Source: Aquabacterium sp. (GTDB lineage: Bacteria > Pseudomonadota > Gammaproteobacteria > Burkholderiales > Burkholderiaceae_C). Taken from it: DNA of 64,000 nt. The notes under the pieces are model-generated. The model was not told the DNA's origin. It was given only the letters and a program-made list of their open reading frames with translations, and did no database searches. The DNA is taken from the NCBI GenBank assembly GCA_023150345.1, contig JAKLLB010000007.1, positions 1 through 64,000 on the forward strand. Reading direction: 5' to 3'. Every line of letters starts with the position of its first letter. The first letter of the stretch is position 1. The position numbers and the translations under genes were made by a program. This document shows, in pieces, positions 42,595 to 51,722 of this stretch.

Positions 42595-44223
42595 ATGAGC
42601 CGACGCCCCACTTTGCAGGACTTCGTCGAAGACGAGATGCTTCGCGCACCGATGACATTCGACCAGGTGGTCGACACGGTGCAGGAGCGATGGACCCAGA
42701 CACGCGGGCCGCAGACGCGCCAAGGCGGCGACGCCACGCGGCTGCTGCAGATGCACCGCCCCGATCTGGTCAACTCCGCCGTGCGGGCCTTGCGCGAACA
42801 GGTCCGCACGACGCTGGCCTCCATCGGTGGCAAGACAGCCGGAGCGGCAACGACAGGGGCCGCAGCCCCGGTTGGCGGCAAGCTGGTGCTGTCGTTGATC
42901 GATGAAGACGCGGTGTCGGCCGACATCGAACAGGCCCGCGCCGTCGAGCGCATCAAGTCGATGGCCGAGTTCGAATTGCGCGAACTGCAGTCGTTCACCT
43001 CGGCGCTGGTGGGTGACTTCAACGTCTCGCGCGACACCAACCCCTTCCGGCCCGATGCCTGGGTGCGGGCCTTGTGGGACGGCCTGCAGTCGGTGCCGCT
43101 GCCTGCCCAAGCGCGCGCTGCATTGCTGCACGACGCGGCCGAGCCGCTGGCGCGGACACTGCGCCAGAGCTATGCCGCTGCCTGCAGCCGCCTCGAAGAA
43201 GAGGGTGTGGAGCCGGCGGCCTACCGCACGATCGTGGTGTCGCCCTCTGCGCGCGCCTCGGGCGATACCGTGCAGGCGCCGCTGGCCACCACGCTCAACG
43301 AGATGCGCGAGAGCCTGCCGATGCCACTCGATGGCATCCCGCCTCCGATGCCCGCGGCGCCAGCGCCCATCGAGCCTGGCCGCGCCGCGGGCGGGGTCGC
43401 CTCCGCAACGCCCGGGCCAATGTTCGGCGCACCGACCGTGGCCGGCCCCGGCAGCGCGGTCGACGCGCAACTGATCGAGTTGCTGTCGCGCCTGTTCGAC
43501 GCCATCCAGGTCGACCGCTCGGTGGTGCCCACCTGCCTCACGCTGCTGCTGCGCCTGCATCCGACCGCCCTGAGGCTGGCCATGCAAGACGCACGCATGC
43601 TCGAGGACTACGACCACCCGGTCTGGCGCTTCATGGATCGCCTGTCTCATCTGGTGGGCACGGCGCCGGCCAGTGACATCGAGCGCAGCTTGGGTTATGC
43701 ACGGCAACTGATCGACCATCTCGTGTCCGATGGTCAGGCCAGTGTGGCGCGATTCGAGTGGGCGTTGGGCCGCCTCGAAGCGTTCGAACGCCACGGCTTC
43801 GAGCGCGCGCTGAACGTCGCACAGCCCGAGATCCTGCAGTTGCAGCTGGACGTCGACAGCCAGAGCGACGCGTTGGATGTGGGCACACTCGACACCGTGC
43901 CGGCCGAGCTGATGGACGAACCCCATGTGCCCGACGAGGACGACGATGGCACCGCCGCGGTGCCAGACGCCACACCCGGCGAGCACATGCGCGCCTACCT
44001 GCAAGGCGACTGGCGCCTGCTGCAACTGCTGTGGATCGACCGAACCGGCCAGACCTGGCTGCTGCGCGACGTGTCCGCCGACCAGCACTGGGCACTGCGC
44101 CTGCCGGCCATCGAGAAGCTCTTCGCCGCCCACCTGGCGATGATGGTCCGCCCGCCGTCGCTCGTGCGCAGCGCAGCAGCGCGCGTGCTGCGTGCTCTCA
44201 AGCAGGGACAACCGGTGTCATGA
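42595..44223 (+). CDS. DUF1631 family protein
   Basis: A 542-aa cytosolic protein. The segment LVLSLIDEDAVSADIEQARAVERIKSMAEFELRELQSFTSAL with DTNPFRPDAWVRALWDGL, and later VPTCLTLLLRLHPTALRLAMQDARML, match the DUF1631 (PF07793) family. It ends with a PilZ-like or DUF1631 C-terminal region (GDWRLLQLLWIDRTGQTWLLRDVSADQHWALRL). It is shorter than many family members. Function is unknown; cyclic-di-GMP signalling has been suggested only by neighbourhoods elsewhere. ATG 42595 fits the conserved N-terminus RRPTLQDFVEDEML. Confidence 0.65.
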   Translation: MSRRPTLQDFVEDEMLRAPMTFDQVVDTVQERWTQTRGPQTRQGGDATRLLQMHRPDLVNSAVRALREQVRTTLASIGGKTAGAATTGAAAPVGGKLVLSLIDEDAVSADIEQARAVERIKSMAEFELRELQSFTSALVGDFNVSRDTNPFRPDAWVRALWDGLQSVPLPAQARAALLHDAAEPLARTLRQSYAAACSRLEEEGVEPAAYRTIVVSPSARASGDTVQAPLATTLNEMRESLPMPLDGIPPPMPAAPAPIEPGRAAGGVASATPGPMFGAPTVAGPGSAVDAQLIELLSRLFDAIQVDRSVVPTCLTLLLRLHPTALRLAMQDARMLEDYDHPVWRFMDRLSHLVGTAPASDIERSLGYARQLIDHLVSDGQASVARFEWALGRLEAFERHGFERALNVAQPEILQLQLDVDSQSDALDVGTLDTVPAELMDEPHVPDEDDDGTAAVPDATPGEHMRAYLQGDWRLLQLLWIDRTGQTWLLRDVSADQHWALRLPAIEKLFAAHLAMMVRPPSLVRSAAARVLRALKQGQPVS

Positions 44224-44284
44224 GCCGGCAGGGCTCGGCCCGAAGATGCTCCCGTCGCCATCTGGGCGGCCCCGACCACCGTCC

Positions 44285-46606
44285 ATGGGCATGACGGCGC
44301 GGCGTGGGCATGCCGTCTGCGCCGTCGCACTGGCCCTGGCGACCGCCACGGGCCATGCCGGACCTGACAGCGCATCGGCACCTGCGGCAACCCGCGTGGT
44401 CGCCCCTCCAACGACGGGTGCGGCCGCTGCGCATGGTGCGGCGGTGCCCACTGCACGCAGGCCGCGCATCGGCCTGGTTCTGTCGGGCGGCGGGGCTCGC
44501 GGGCTGGCGCATGTGGGCGTGCTGAAGGTGCTCGAGCAGATGCAGATCCCGGTCGATGTGATCGCGGGCACCTCGATGGGCGCCATCATCGGCGGCCTCT
44601 ACGCGAGCGGCATGCGCGCCGACGAGCTGGAGCGCGAGCTGCTGCGCCTGGACTGGGACACGATCTTTGCGCCGCGCATCGAGCGCCAGTACCTGTCGCA
44701 GCGGCGCAAGGAGGAGGACTTCGAGGTTTCGCCGGTACTCGAACTGGGCTTGCGCGACGGCGAGTTGCTGGCACCGCGCGGCGCCGTATCCAGCCGGGGG
44801 CTGGAGTCGCTGTTGCGCCACTACACCTTGCCGGTGCGCGATGTGGCCAGCTTCGATGCACTGCCCATCCCGTTTCGGGCAGTGGCCACCGACATGGAGA
44901 CCGGCGAGCCCATGATCATGGACGGGGGCGATCTGGCCCTGGCGCTTCGATCGAGCATGAGTGTGCCGGGAGTCTTCGCGCCGACCGAGGTCGACGGACA
45001 CATCCTCGGCGACGGTGGCCTGGTGAATAACACACCGATCAGCGTGGCGCGCGCGCTGGGCGCCGAGGTTCTGATCGTCGTGAACATCGGCACGCCGCTG
45101 GGGGGGCGTGAAACGCTGGGCTCGGCGCTCGGACTCACCCAGCAAACCATCAACATCCTCACGGAGCAGAATGTCCAGCGCAGCCTGTCCACGCTTCAGC
45201 CACACGACGTCCTGCTCGCGCCGGCGTTGGGCACCTACACGTCGGCCGACTTCTCATCGGCACGCGAACTGATGGCACTGGGCGCGGCCGGTGCACGCGG
45301 CCGCAGCGATCGGTTGAGTCCGTTGTCGATTCCGACCCCTGACTATGCCCGCTGGCGCCAAGCACATGCGGCGCCCTCGCTCGGCCGGCCGCAGCTTGCC
45401 GCGGTGCACATCGAAGGCAGCACGGTGACCAACCCGCAGCGCCTCATCCAGATGCTGGAAACCCGGCCAGGACAGACGTTCGACAGGGACCGTGCCGAGC
45501 GCGACACGCGGCGTCTGGCCAGCGCTGGGGACTACACCCGAACCGACTATCAACTTCGACGCGACAGCGGCGGTGCCGACGTCGTGGTCTTCGAGCTCGA
45601 GGACAAGCCCTGGGGCCCGAGCTATCTGCGGGTGGGGCTCGATCTGAGCACCGACTTCCGCGGCCGCAGTGCGTTCAACCTCAAGCTCGGCCACAACCGG
45701 CACTGGCTGTCCGCCAATGGCACCGAGTGGCGCAATCGGCTGCAGATCGGCGAGGTGCCTTTGCTCTCGACCGAGCTGTACCACCCGTTGGCCTGGACGG
45801 CTTCGCGAGCCGACGACTGGTTTGTGGCCGCGCACGCAAGCGTCGAGCGGCGGCGGCTCGGGCAGTACGCGACCGCCAGCGGGGAAGAAACCGCCATCTT
45901 CCGCCGTGACACGCTGCGCGCGGGGATCGACCTGGGGCAGCCCTGGGGCGAGATCGGCGAGTTGCGCCTGGGCTGGATACAACAGTCGCTGAGCACAGTC
46001 CCGCAGATCGTGAGCGGCAGCCATGCCGGGCCCACAGGGCGAGCCCGTTGGTCGGAGACCGGCGTGCGCGCCCGAGTGGTGTTCGACCAGCTCGATGCAG
46101 CCAGTTTCCCGCGCGACGGATACCGGGCCGAAGCCGAGCTCGGCTGGGGTGCTCGCAGTGGCGATCTGCGCGGGCGCTTCAGCCGCATCGAAACGCAGGC
46201 GCAATGGGTGCACAGCGCCGGTCTGCATACGCTCAGCCTTTATGGCGCGCTTCAGATGGCCGATTCGCGGCAGGTGCTGAGCGTGCCACGCTACCGCCTG
46301 GGCGGCTTCCACCAGTTGTCGGGCTATCACGCAGGGCAGTTGACCGGCAACGATGTGCTGCTGCTGCGCGCGAACTGGTATCGACGGCTCAATGCCACCC
46401 CCACGCTGACCCGCGGTTTCTTCGTGGGCGCCTCGGTCGAGGCCGGCAACGCCTGGGCGCAGCACTCGGACATACGGCTCGCCGGCCTGCGCACCGGCAT
46501 GAGCGTGTACCTGGGCGCGGACACCGGAATCGGACCTCTGTACCTCGGCCTGACCCACGCCCCCCGAGGCAGCACCGGGGTGGTGTTGTTCATCGGCCGG
46601 CCCTGA
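44285..46606 (+). CDS. patatin-like phospholipase fused to POTRA and outer-membrane barrel (type Vd)
   Basis: A 773-aa protein with, in order, a signal peptide (cleaved near ATGHA), a patatin domain with oxyanion motif GGGARGLAHVG, catalytic Ser97 in GTSMG and Asp243 in GDGGLVNN, a single POTRA-like domain (about 375-450: VHIEGSTVTNPQRLIQ) and a C-terminal Omp85-type barrel (from GPSYLRVGLDLSTDF to GVVLFIGRP). This is the layout of PlpD-type autotransporters, whose patatin domain is exported as a phospholipase A1. ATG 44285 or 44291 are both possible. It is convergent with engB, 6 bp apart. Confidence 0.9.
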   Translation: MGMTARRGHAVCAVALALATATGHAGPDSASAPAATRVVAPPTTGAAAAHGAAVPTARRPRIGLVLSGGGARGLAHVGVLKVLEQMQIPVDVIAGTSMGAIIGGLYASGMRADELERELLRLDWDTIFAPRIERQYLSQRRKEEDFEVSPVLELGLRDGELLAPRGAVSSRGLESLLRHYTLPVRDVASFDALPIPFRAVATDMETGEPMIMDGGDLALALRSSMSVPGVFAPTEVDGHILGDGGLVNNTPISVARALGAEVLIVVNIGTPLGGRETLGSALGLTQQTINILTEQNVQRSLSTLQPHDVLLAPALGTYTSADFSSARELMALGAAGARGRSDRLSPLSIPTPDYARWRQAHAAPSLGRPQLAAVHIEGSTVTNPQRLIQMLETRPGQTFDRDRAERDTRRLASAGDYTRTDYQLRRDSGGADVVVFELEDKPWGPSYLRVGLDLSTDFRGRSAFNLKLGHNRHWLSANGTEWRNRLQIGEVPLLSTELYHPLAWTASRADDWFVAAHASVERRRLGQYATASGEETAIFRRDTLRAGIDLGQPWGEIGELRLGWIQQSLSTVPQIVSGSHAGPTGRARWSETGVRARVVFDQLDAASFPRDGYRAEAELGWGARSGDLRGRFSRIETQAQWVHSAGLHTLSLYGALQMADSRQVLSVPRYRLGGFHQLSGYHAGQLTGNDVLLLRANWYRRLNATPTLTRGFFVGASVEAGNAWAQHSDIRLAGLRTGMSVYLGADTGIGPLYLGLTHAPRGSTGVVLFIGRP

Positions 46607-46612
46607 CCCGAC

Positions 46613-47299
46613 TCAGCACCCGGGCTCGATCCAGGCCCGCAAGGTGCACGCGGCGTCGCCCAAGCCCTGGCGGGTGAGCGCCGAGAACAAGGCAATGCCG
46701 ATGTCGGCGTATTCGGTGGCCACCTCGCCCAGTACCTGCTGAGCCTGCGCCAGCGCACGCTGTCCCTCCTGGCGACTGAGCTTGTCGGCCTTGGTCAACA
46801 GCACCAGCAGGTGTACCTCGCCCACGCCGACGCGCGGCGCAACGAACTCGAGCAACTGGCGGTCCAGATCGGTGAACCCATGGCGGGCGTCGACCATCAT
46901 CACCACGCCTGCCAGCGAGTGCCGATGGGCCAGATACTCGGCCATCACCTGCTGCCAGCGTCGCTTGGCATCCCGGGCCACCGCCGCGTAGCCGTAGCCC
47001 GGCAAGTCGGCCCAGAGTGCATCGGGCGCCTGGGGCGGGCCCAGCTCGAACAAGTTGATGTGCTGCGTGCGACCTGGCGTCTTGGACGCGAAGGCCAACT
47101 GGCGCTGCTGGGCCAACGTGTTGATGGCCGTGGACTTGCCGGCGTTGCTGCGGCCGACGAACGCGATCTCGGGCAGGCCGGGGGGCGGCAGCTCGTCGAG
47201 GCGGCTGGCCGTGGTGAGAAAGCGGGCACCCTGGGTCCAGGCCAGGGCGGCGCGCTCCCGCGGATCGGGTTCAGCGTGCTTCGAGTTCGAGGTGGTCAT
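46613..47299 (-). CDS. engB: ribosome biogenesis GTP-binding protein EngB/YsxC
   Basis: Essential GTPase for 50S assembly and division. The 228-aa product has P-loop GRSNAGKSTAINTL near residue 50, KTPGRTQHINLFEL, the switch DLPGYGYAAVARDAKRRW, MMVDARHGFTDLD and the LLTKADKLS G4 motif. ATG 47299 starts a hydrophilic leader. It is divergent from cytochrome c4 (47 bp apart), as in many proteobacteria. Confidence 0.96.
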   Translation of the reverse strand: MTTSNSKHAEPDPRERAALAWTQGARFLTTASRLDELPPPGLPEIAFVGRSNAGKSTAINTLAQQRQLAFASKTPGRTQHINLFELGPPQAPDALWADLPGYGYAAVARDAKRRWQQVMAEYLAHRHSLAGVVMMVDARHGFTDLDRQLLEFVAPRVGVGEVHLLVLLTKADKLSRQEGQRALAQAQQVLGEVATEYADIGIALFSALTRQGLGDAACTLRAWIEPGC

Positions 47300-47346
47300 G
47301 GAGCATTGTAAAATCCGCAGGTTTGCCCATTCCAAGGTCTCTCGAC

Positions 47347-47967
47347 ATGAAGTCGCTGCTCGCCCTGACGCTTCTGGCCGCCGTGGCCATGCCCACCCTC
47401 GCCGCGGACGCCGCGAATGCCGCTGGAGCCAAGCCCGACCTGGCCAAGGGGCAGGCATCGGCCCAGGTGTGCGTCGCCTGCCACACCGTCGACGGCAGCC
47501 GCGGCGCGCCGGCCAACCCCATCCTGGCCGGCCAGCATGCCGACTACCTCGTCAAGCAACTCACCGAGTTCAAGTCCGGCAAGCGTGCCAATGCCATCAT
47601 GTCGGGCATGGCTGCCACGTTGGCCGACGGTGACCTGAAGCATGTCGCGGCCTATTACAACAGCCTGAAGGCCGAGCCCGGTGCCGCGCGCAACAAGGAT
47701 CTGCTGCTGCTGGGCGAGAAGATCTATCGCGGCGGCATCGCCGCCAAGCAAGTGCCGGCATGCGCCGGCTGCCACAGCCCGTCGGGCGCTGGCATACCGG
47801 CCGAGTATCCGCGCCTGGCCGGCCAGCATGCCGACTACACCGAGGCGCAACTGGTGGCGTTCCGGGCGGGTCAGCGGGCCAATTCGGCGCAGATGACCAC
47901 CATCGCTGCGAAGATGTCCGACAAGGAAATCAAGGCCGTGGCCGACTACATGGCTGGCCTGCGCTGA
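47347..47967 (+). CDS. cytochrome c4, dihaem
   Basis: A 206-aa periplasmic electron carrier. It has a signal peptide (MKSLLALTLLAAVAMPTLAA), then two class I cytochrome c domains with haem motifs CVACH near residue 44 and CAGCH near residue 140 and distal Met ligands in AIMSGMAATL and NSAQMTTIA. TAAAAT at 47307-47312 is a possible -10. It directly precedes resB-ccsB, the System II machinery that attaches its haems. Confidence 0.94.
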   Translation: MKSLLALTLLAAVAMPTLAADAANAAGAKPDLAKGQASAQVCVACHTVDGSRGAPANPILAGQHADYLVKQLTEFKSGKRANAIMSGMAATLADGDLKHVAAYYNSLKAEPGAARNKDLLLLGEKIYRGGIAAKQVPACAGCHSPSGAGIPAEYPRLAGQHADYTEAQLVAFRAGQRANSAQMTTIAAKMSDKEIKAVADYMAGLR

Positions 47968-47996
47968 GCCAGCCGGCACAGCCATTTCCCCTGCAA

Positions 47997-48019
47997 CGGG
48001 CCGGTCGATGACCGGCCCG
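47997..48019 (+). terminator. hairpin after cytochrome c4
   Basis: CGGGCCGGTC-GAT-GACCGGCCCG, a perfect 10-bp stem followed by CGTCGTTTGG. The T-run is weak; it probably partly separates the cytochrome gene from resB. Confidence 0.6.
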
Positions 48020-48043
48020 CGTCGTTTGGACGGCCCCCCACCG

Positions 48044-48049
48044 GATAAT
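48044..48049 (+). promoter_or_regulatory. -10-like GATAAT directly before resB
   Basis: GATAAT ends 7 bp before the resB ATG, so a transcript starting at the usual distance would begin at the start codon itself. A good -35 is not seen. There is no Shine-Dalgarno between the hexamer and the ATG. Confidence 0.4.
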
Positions 48050-48056
48050 CCCGCGC

Positions 48057-50219
48057 ATGTCATCCCCCGGCCCATCCAGCGCCAGCGTCGCCCCTGCCCG
48101 GCCCTGGCGCGATGCCTATGAGCTGCTGGCGTCGATGCGCTTTGCCATCGCGCTGTTGACACTGATCTGCATCGCGTCGGTGATCGGCACCGTCGTGCAG
48201 CAGAACGAGCCCTACGTCAACTACGTCAACCAGTTCGGGCCGTACTGGGCGGAAGTGTTCGCGGCGGTGGGGCTCTACACCGTCTACAGCGCGGGCTGGT
48301 TCTTGGTGATCCTGGGCTTCCTGGTGATCTCGACCAGCCTGTGCATCGCCCGCAACACGCCCAAGATCCTGGCCGAACTGCGCACGTTCAAGGAGCAGGT
48401 GCGCGAACAATCACTGGCGGCATTCCACCATCGGGCCGAGGCCGTATTGGCCTCGACGCCCGATGCCATGCTGCAGCGCAGCCATGCGTTGCTGGCCGCG
48501 CTGGGCTGGCAGGCACGCGCGCAGGTCCGCACCAACGGCACCATGATCGCCGCTCGCAAGGGCATGGCGCACAAGATCGGCTACCTGGCGGCGCACTCGG
48601 CCATAGTGCTGGTGTGCCTGGGCGGCCTGCTGGATGGCGACCTCGTGGTGCGGGCACAGATGGCCTGGCAGGGCAAGAGCTCATACAGCGGTTCCGGCCT
48701 GGTGCGCGACGTGCCGGCCCAGCACCGGCTGTCGGCCACGAGCCCGACGTTCAGGGCCAACCTGCTGGTACCCGAGGGGGGCCGCGCGGGGGTGGCGATA
48801 CTGAACATGCCGGACGGCGTCGTCTTGCAGGACCTCCCGTTTGACGTGGAGCTGCGCAAGTTCTCCGTCGAGCACTACGAGACGGGCATGCCCAAGCTGT
48901 TCGCCAGCGAGATCGTCATCCACGATCGCGACACCGGGGCCACCCGCGCCGCCACGGTCAAGGTCAATGAGCCCGTCACGCACCGCGGCATCACGATGTA
49001 CCAGAGCAGCTTCGACGACGGCGGCTCGCTGCTGCGCCTGCGTGCGCGCCCGCTGGCCGGCGGGCCGGGCTTCGATCTGCAAGGCACGGTGGGGCAGACC
49101 ACTGAACTGACCGGAGCGCAGCAGTCCCTGCGGCTGGAGTACACCGGCCTGCGTGTCATCAACGTCGAAGAGGTCGGCGGTGCAGCCGCACCCGATGGCG
49201 TGGGCACCGCTTCCGCGTCCGCCTCCGAAGCTGCCGCGTCGGCCGCCGGGTTGGGGGCCACCATCGAGCGTCACCTGGGCTCGGCCGCCCGGCCTCCCGG
49301 CAAGCGCACCACTCGAAACATCGGACCGTCGTTCACCTACAAGCTTCGCGATGCGAGCGGGCAGGCGCGCGAATACCAGAACTACATGCTGCCGGTCGAC
49401 ATGGACGGCCAGCGTGTGTTCCTGGCCGGCGTGCGCGACACACCCGCCGAGCCGTTCCGCTACCTGCGAATTCCGGCAGACGCGAACGACAGCCCCGACG
49501 ACTGGCTGCGTGCACGCGCCGCATTGCTGGACCCCGTGCTGCGCGAGAAGGCCGCGCAGCGCTACGCGAGCCTGGCCACACCGGCAGACCGACCGCAGAT
49601 GCGCGACCAGATCCAGGCCACCGCCCTGCGCGCGCTGGCGCTGTACGCAGGTGCCGAGCGCGTGAGGCCCGCATCGGCCGCGGCCAGCGCCCCTGGCGCC
49701 GATCCCCTGCCGGGCGGGCTGCCCGCGCTGGCCGAGTTCATCGAGTCGCAGGTTCCGCAGGACGAGCGCACGCGCATGAGCGAGGTGCTGCTGCGCATCC
49801 TCAGCGGCAGCCTGTTCGAACTGGCGAACCTCGCGCGCGAGCAGGCCGGCCTGGGCGCGCTGCCGCTGGGCGAAGGCACGCAACGATTCATGCAGCAGGC
49901 GATGATGGCCTGGTCCGACGCTGCGTACTACCCAGCGCCCGTGTGGCTGCAACTTGACGACTACACGCAGATCCAAGCCAGCGTGTTCCAGGTGGCGCGC
50001 GCTCCGGGTCGCAACCTGGTCTACCTGGGCGCCGTGCTGCTGATCGTCGGCGTCTTCGCGATGCTCTATATCCGCGAGCGGCGCCTGTGGATCTGGCTGC
50101 AACCCGAGCCTGGCGGCCACACCCGCGTCAGGGTGGCGCTGTCGACCACCCGACGAACGCTCGACGCCGACGCCGAATTCGACCAGTTCCAGGCTGCCTT
50201 GCTGGAGAAGACGCCATGA
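48057..50219 (+). CDS. resB: cytochrome c biogenesis protein ResB (Ccs1)
   Basis: Membrane half of the System II haem-delivery complex. The 720-aa product has N-terminal spans with AYELLASMRFAIALLTLICIASVIGTVVQQ, a third span after KGMAHKIGYLAAHSAIVLVCLGGL, a very large periplasmic domain (about 220-650) with NEPVTHRGITMYQSSF, and a final span (LVYLGAVLLIVGVFAMLYIRERRLW). The family usually runs 450-700 aa, so this is at the long end. It overlaps ccsB by 4 bp. Confidence 0.94.
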   Translation: MSSPGPSSASVAPARPWRDAYELLASMRFAIALLTLICIASVIGTVVQQNEPYVNYVNQFGPYWAEVFAAVGLYTVYSAGWFLVILGFLVISTSLCIARNTPKILAELRTFKEQVREQSLAAFHHRAEAVLASTPDAMLQRSHALLAALGWQARAQVRTNGTMIAARKGMAHKIGYLAAHSAIVLVCLGGLLDGDLVVRAQMAWQGKSSYSGSGLVRDVPAQHRLSATSPTFRANLLVPEGGRAGVAILNMPDGVVLQDLPFDVELRKFSVEHYETGMPKLFASEIVIHDRDTGATRAATVKVNEPVTHRGITMYQSSFDDGGSLLRLRARPLAGGPGFDLQGTVGQTTELTGAQQSLRLEYTGLRVINVEEVGGAAAPDGVGTASASASEAAASAAGLGATIERHLGSAARPPGKRTTRNIGPSFTYKLRDASGQAREYQNYMLPVDMDGQRVFLAGVRDTPAEPFRYLRIPADANDSPDDWLRARAALLDPVLREKAAQRYASLATPADRPQMRDQIQATALRALALYAGAERVRPASAAASAPGADPLPGGLPALAEFIESQVPQDERTRMSEVLLRILSGSLFELANLAREQAGLGALPLGEGTQRFMQQAMMAWSDAAYYPAPVWLQLDDYTQIQASVFQVARAPGRNLVYLGAVLLIVGVFAMLYIRERRLWIWLQPEPGGHTRVRVALSTTRRTLDADAEFDQFQAALLEKTP

Positions 50220-51583
50220 CCTCGCCCACCGCCGTCTCGTCCGCGACCGCCGCCTCCATCCCGCTCGGCCGCAAAGGCCTGCTGTCGGGGCGCAGCACAT
50301 TCGACTGGATGTTTGCCGCGCTGGTGGTGGCGGGCGCCGCCTTCGCCCTGCATCGCTATCGTGCGTCGATGGACGGCTACGAGCTGGCCATCCTCGCCGC
50401 CAGTGCGCCCGTCGTCGTCGCGTTGGGCTGGTACTGGGGGGCACTGCGTCCGCTGGCGCTCGCCTGTGGCGCGGCCACGCTGACGGCCATCGCGCTGTAC
50501 GCGCAGCGAACTGACGGCTTCGGTGCCGATCTCGCGCGGGCCGACCAGGTGTTTCTGCTCAAGTACGCCTTGTCCAGCCAGAGTGCCATCCTGTGGATGT
50601 GCGTGCTCTTCGTGATGAGCACGGTGATGTACTGGATCGGGTTGTTCGTCCGCGCCGACGACAACACCGCGCAGCGCATGGGTTCGCGGCTGGCCTGGGC
50701 CGGTGTGGGCATGGCGCTGGTGGGCACCCTGGTGCGCTGGTACGAGAGCCACCAGATCGGACCGGACATCGGACACATCCCGGTGAGCAACCTCTACGAG
50801 GTGTTCGTGATGTTCTGCTGGCTCACGGCGCTGTTCTACCTGTACTACGAGCAGCACTACCGCACGCGCGCGCTGGGTGCGTTCGTCATGCTGGTGGTCT
50901 CCGCCGCGGTCGGCTTTCTCGCCTGGTATGCCGCGGTGCGCGGCGCGCACGAGATCCAGCCGCTGGTACCGGCGCTGCAGAGCTGGTGGATGAAGCTGCA
51001 CGTGCCGGCCAACTTCGTGGGCTACGGCACCTTCTCGCTGGCGGCGATGGTGGCATTTGCCTACCTGCTGCAGCACCAGGCCGGTGAGACGCGCTGGTGG
51101 AAGCTGGCGCCGCTGGGGATCATCGGCATGGCACTGTGCCTGCAGCCGGTGGTGTTCCGGCAGAAGGCGCTGGAGGGCCTGTCGAGCTACTGGGCGGTGT
51201 ACTTCGGCATCGCGGCCCTGGTGGTGGGCGCGATCCTGGCCGCCCGCCGGCGCATCGCCGAACGACTGCCGGCGCCCCAGGTGCTCGATGACCTGATGTA
51301 CCGCGCCATCGCGGTGGGTTTCGCCTTCTTCACGATCGCCACCATCCTGGGCGCCTTCTGGGCCGCCGAGGCCTGGGGCGGCTACTGGAGCTGGGACCCG
51401 AAGGAGACCTGGGCCCTGATCGTGTGGCTCAACTACGCCGCCTGGCTGCACATGCGGCTGATGAAGGGCTTGCGCGGTGCGGTGTCGGCCTGGTGGGCGC
51501 TGGCCGGGTTGCTGGTCACCAGCTTCGCCTTCCTGGGCGTGAACATGTTTCTCACTGGGTTGCACTCCTACGGCAATCTGTAG
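50216..51583 (+). CDS. ccsB: cytochrome c biogenesis protein CcsB/CcsA (ResC)
   Basis: Haem-handling partner of ResB. The 455-aa protein has about eight to ten membrane spans, conserved His residues flanking the WWD domain, and the WWD motif itself WGGYWSWDPKETWALIVWLNYAAWLH. The substrate site segment HIPVSNLYEVFVMF precedes it. ATG 50216 overlaps the resB stop (ATGA). With resB it shows this organism uses System II, not Ccm, for at least these cytochromes. Confidence 0.96.
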   Translation: MTSPTAVSSATAASIPLGRKGLLSGRSTFDWMFAALVVAGAAFALHRYRASMDGYELAILAASAPVVVALGWYWGALRPLALACGAATLTAIALYAQRTDGFGADLARADQVFLLKYALSSQSAILWMCVLFVMSTVMYWIGLFVRADDNTAQRMGSRLAWAGVGMALVGTLVRWYESHQIGPDIGHIPVSNLYEVFVMFCWLTALFYLYYEQHYRTRALGAFVMLVVSAAVGFLAWYAAVRGAHEIQPLVPALQSWWMKLHVPANFVGYGTFSLAAMVAFAYLLQHQAGETRWWKLAPLGIIGMALCLQPVVFRQKALEGLSSYWAVYFGIAALVVGAILAARRRIAERLPAPQVLDDLMYRAIAVGFAFFTIATILGAFWAAEAWGGYWSWDPKETWALIVWLNYAAWLHMRLMKGLRGAVSAWWALAGLLVTSFAFLGVNMFLTGLHSYGNL

Positions 51584-51667
51584 CTCCGCCGACGGCGGCG
51601 TGCACGGCGTCTCCCGGGCGGCAAGAGGGTTGCCGCTCCGCTGGCCAGCGTAGCCGTCGGGCTGGAT

Positions 51668-51696
51668 GTAAGGTCCAGGCCGGCCGCTACGTCCAA
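51668..51696 (+). promoter_or_regulatory. ECF-sigma-like promoter before msrPQ
   Basis: GTAAGG (51668-51673), 16-bp spacer, CGTCCAA (51690-51696). The pattern resembles the GTAA..-N16-CG(A/T).. promoters of group-4 (ECF) sigma factors. It lies 27 bp before the msrP ATG, a suitable distance. No sigma-70 promoter was found in the 139-bp gap. Confidence 0.5.
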
Positions 51697-51722
51697 CCCG
51701 CATACGCCTGGAGCAACTGACC

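Noticed and set aside
48681..50444. 587-codon frame opposite resB/ccsB
   Set aside because: It spans two coupled forward genes, and its product is low-complexity Arg/Gln/Gly.
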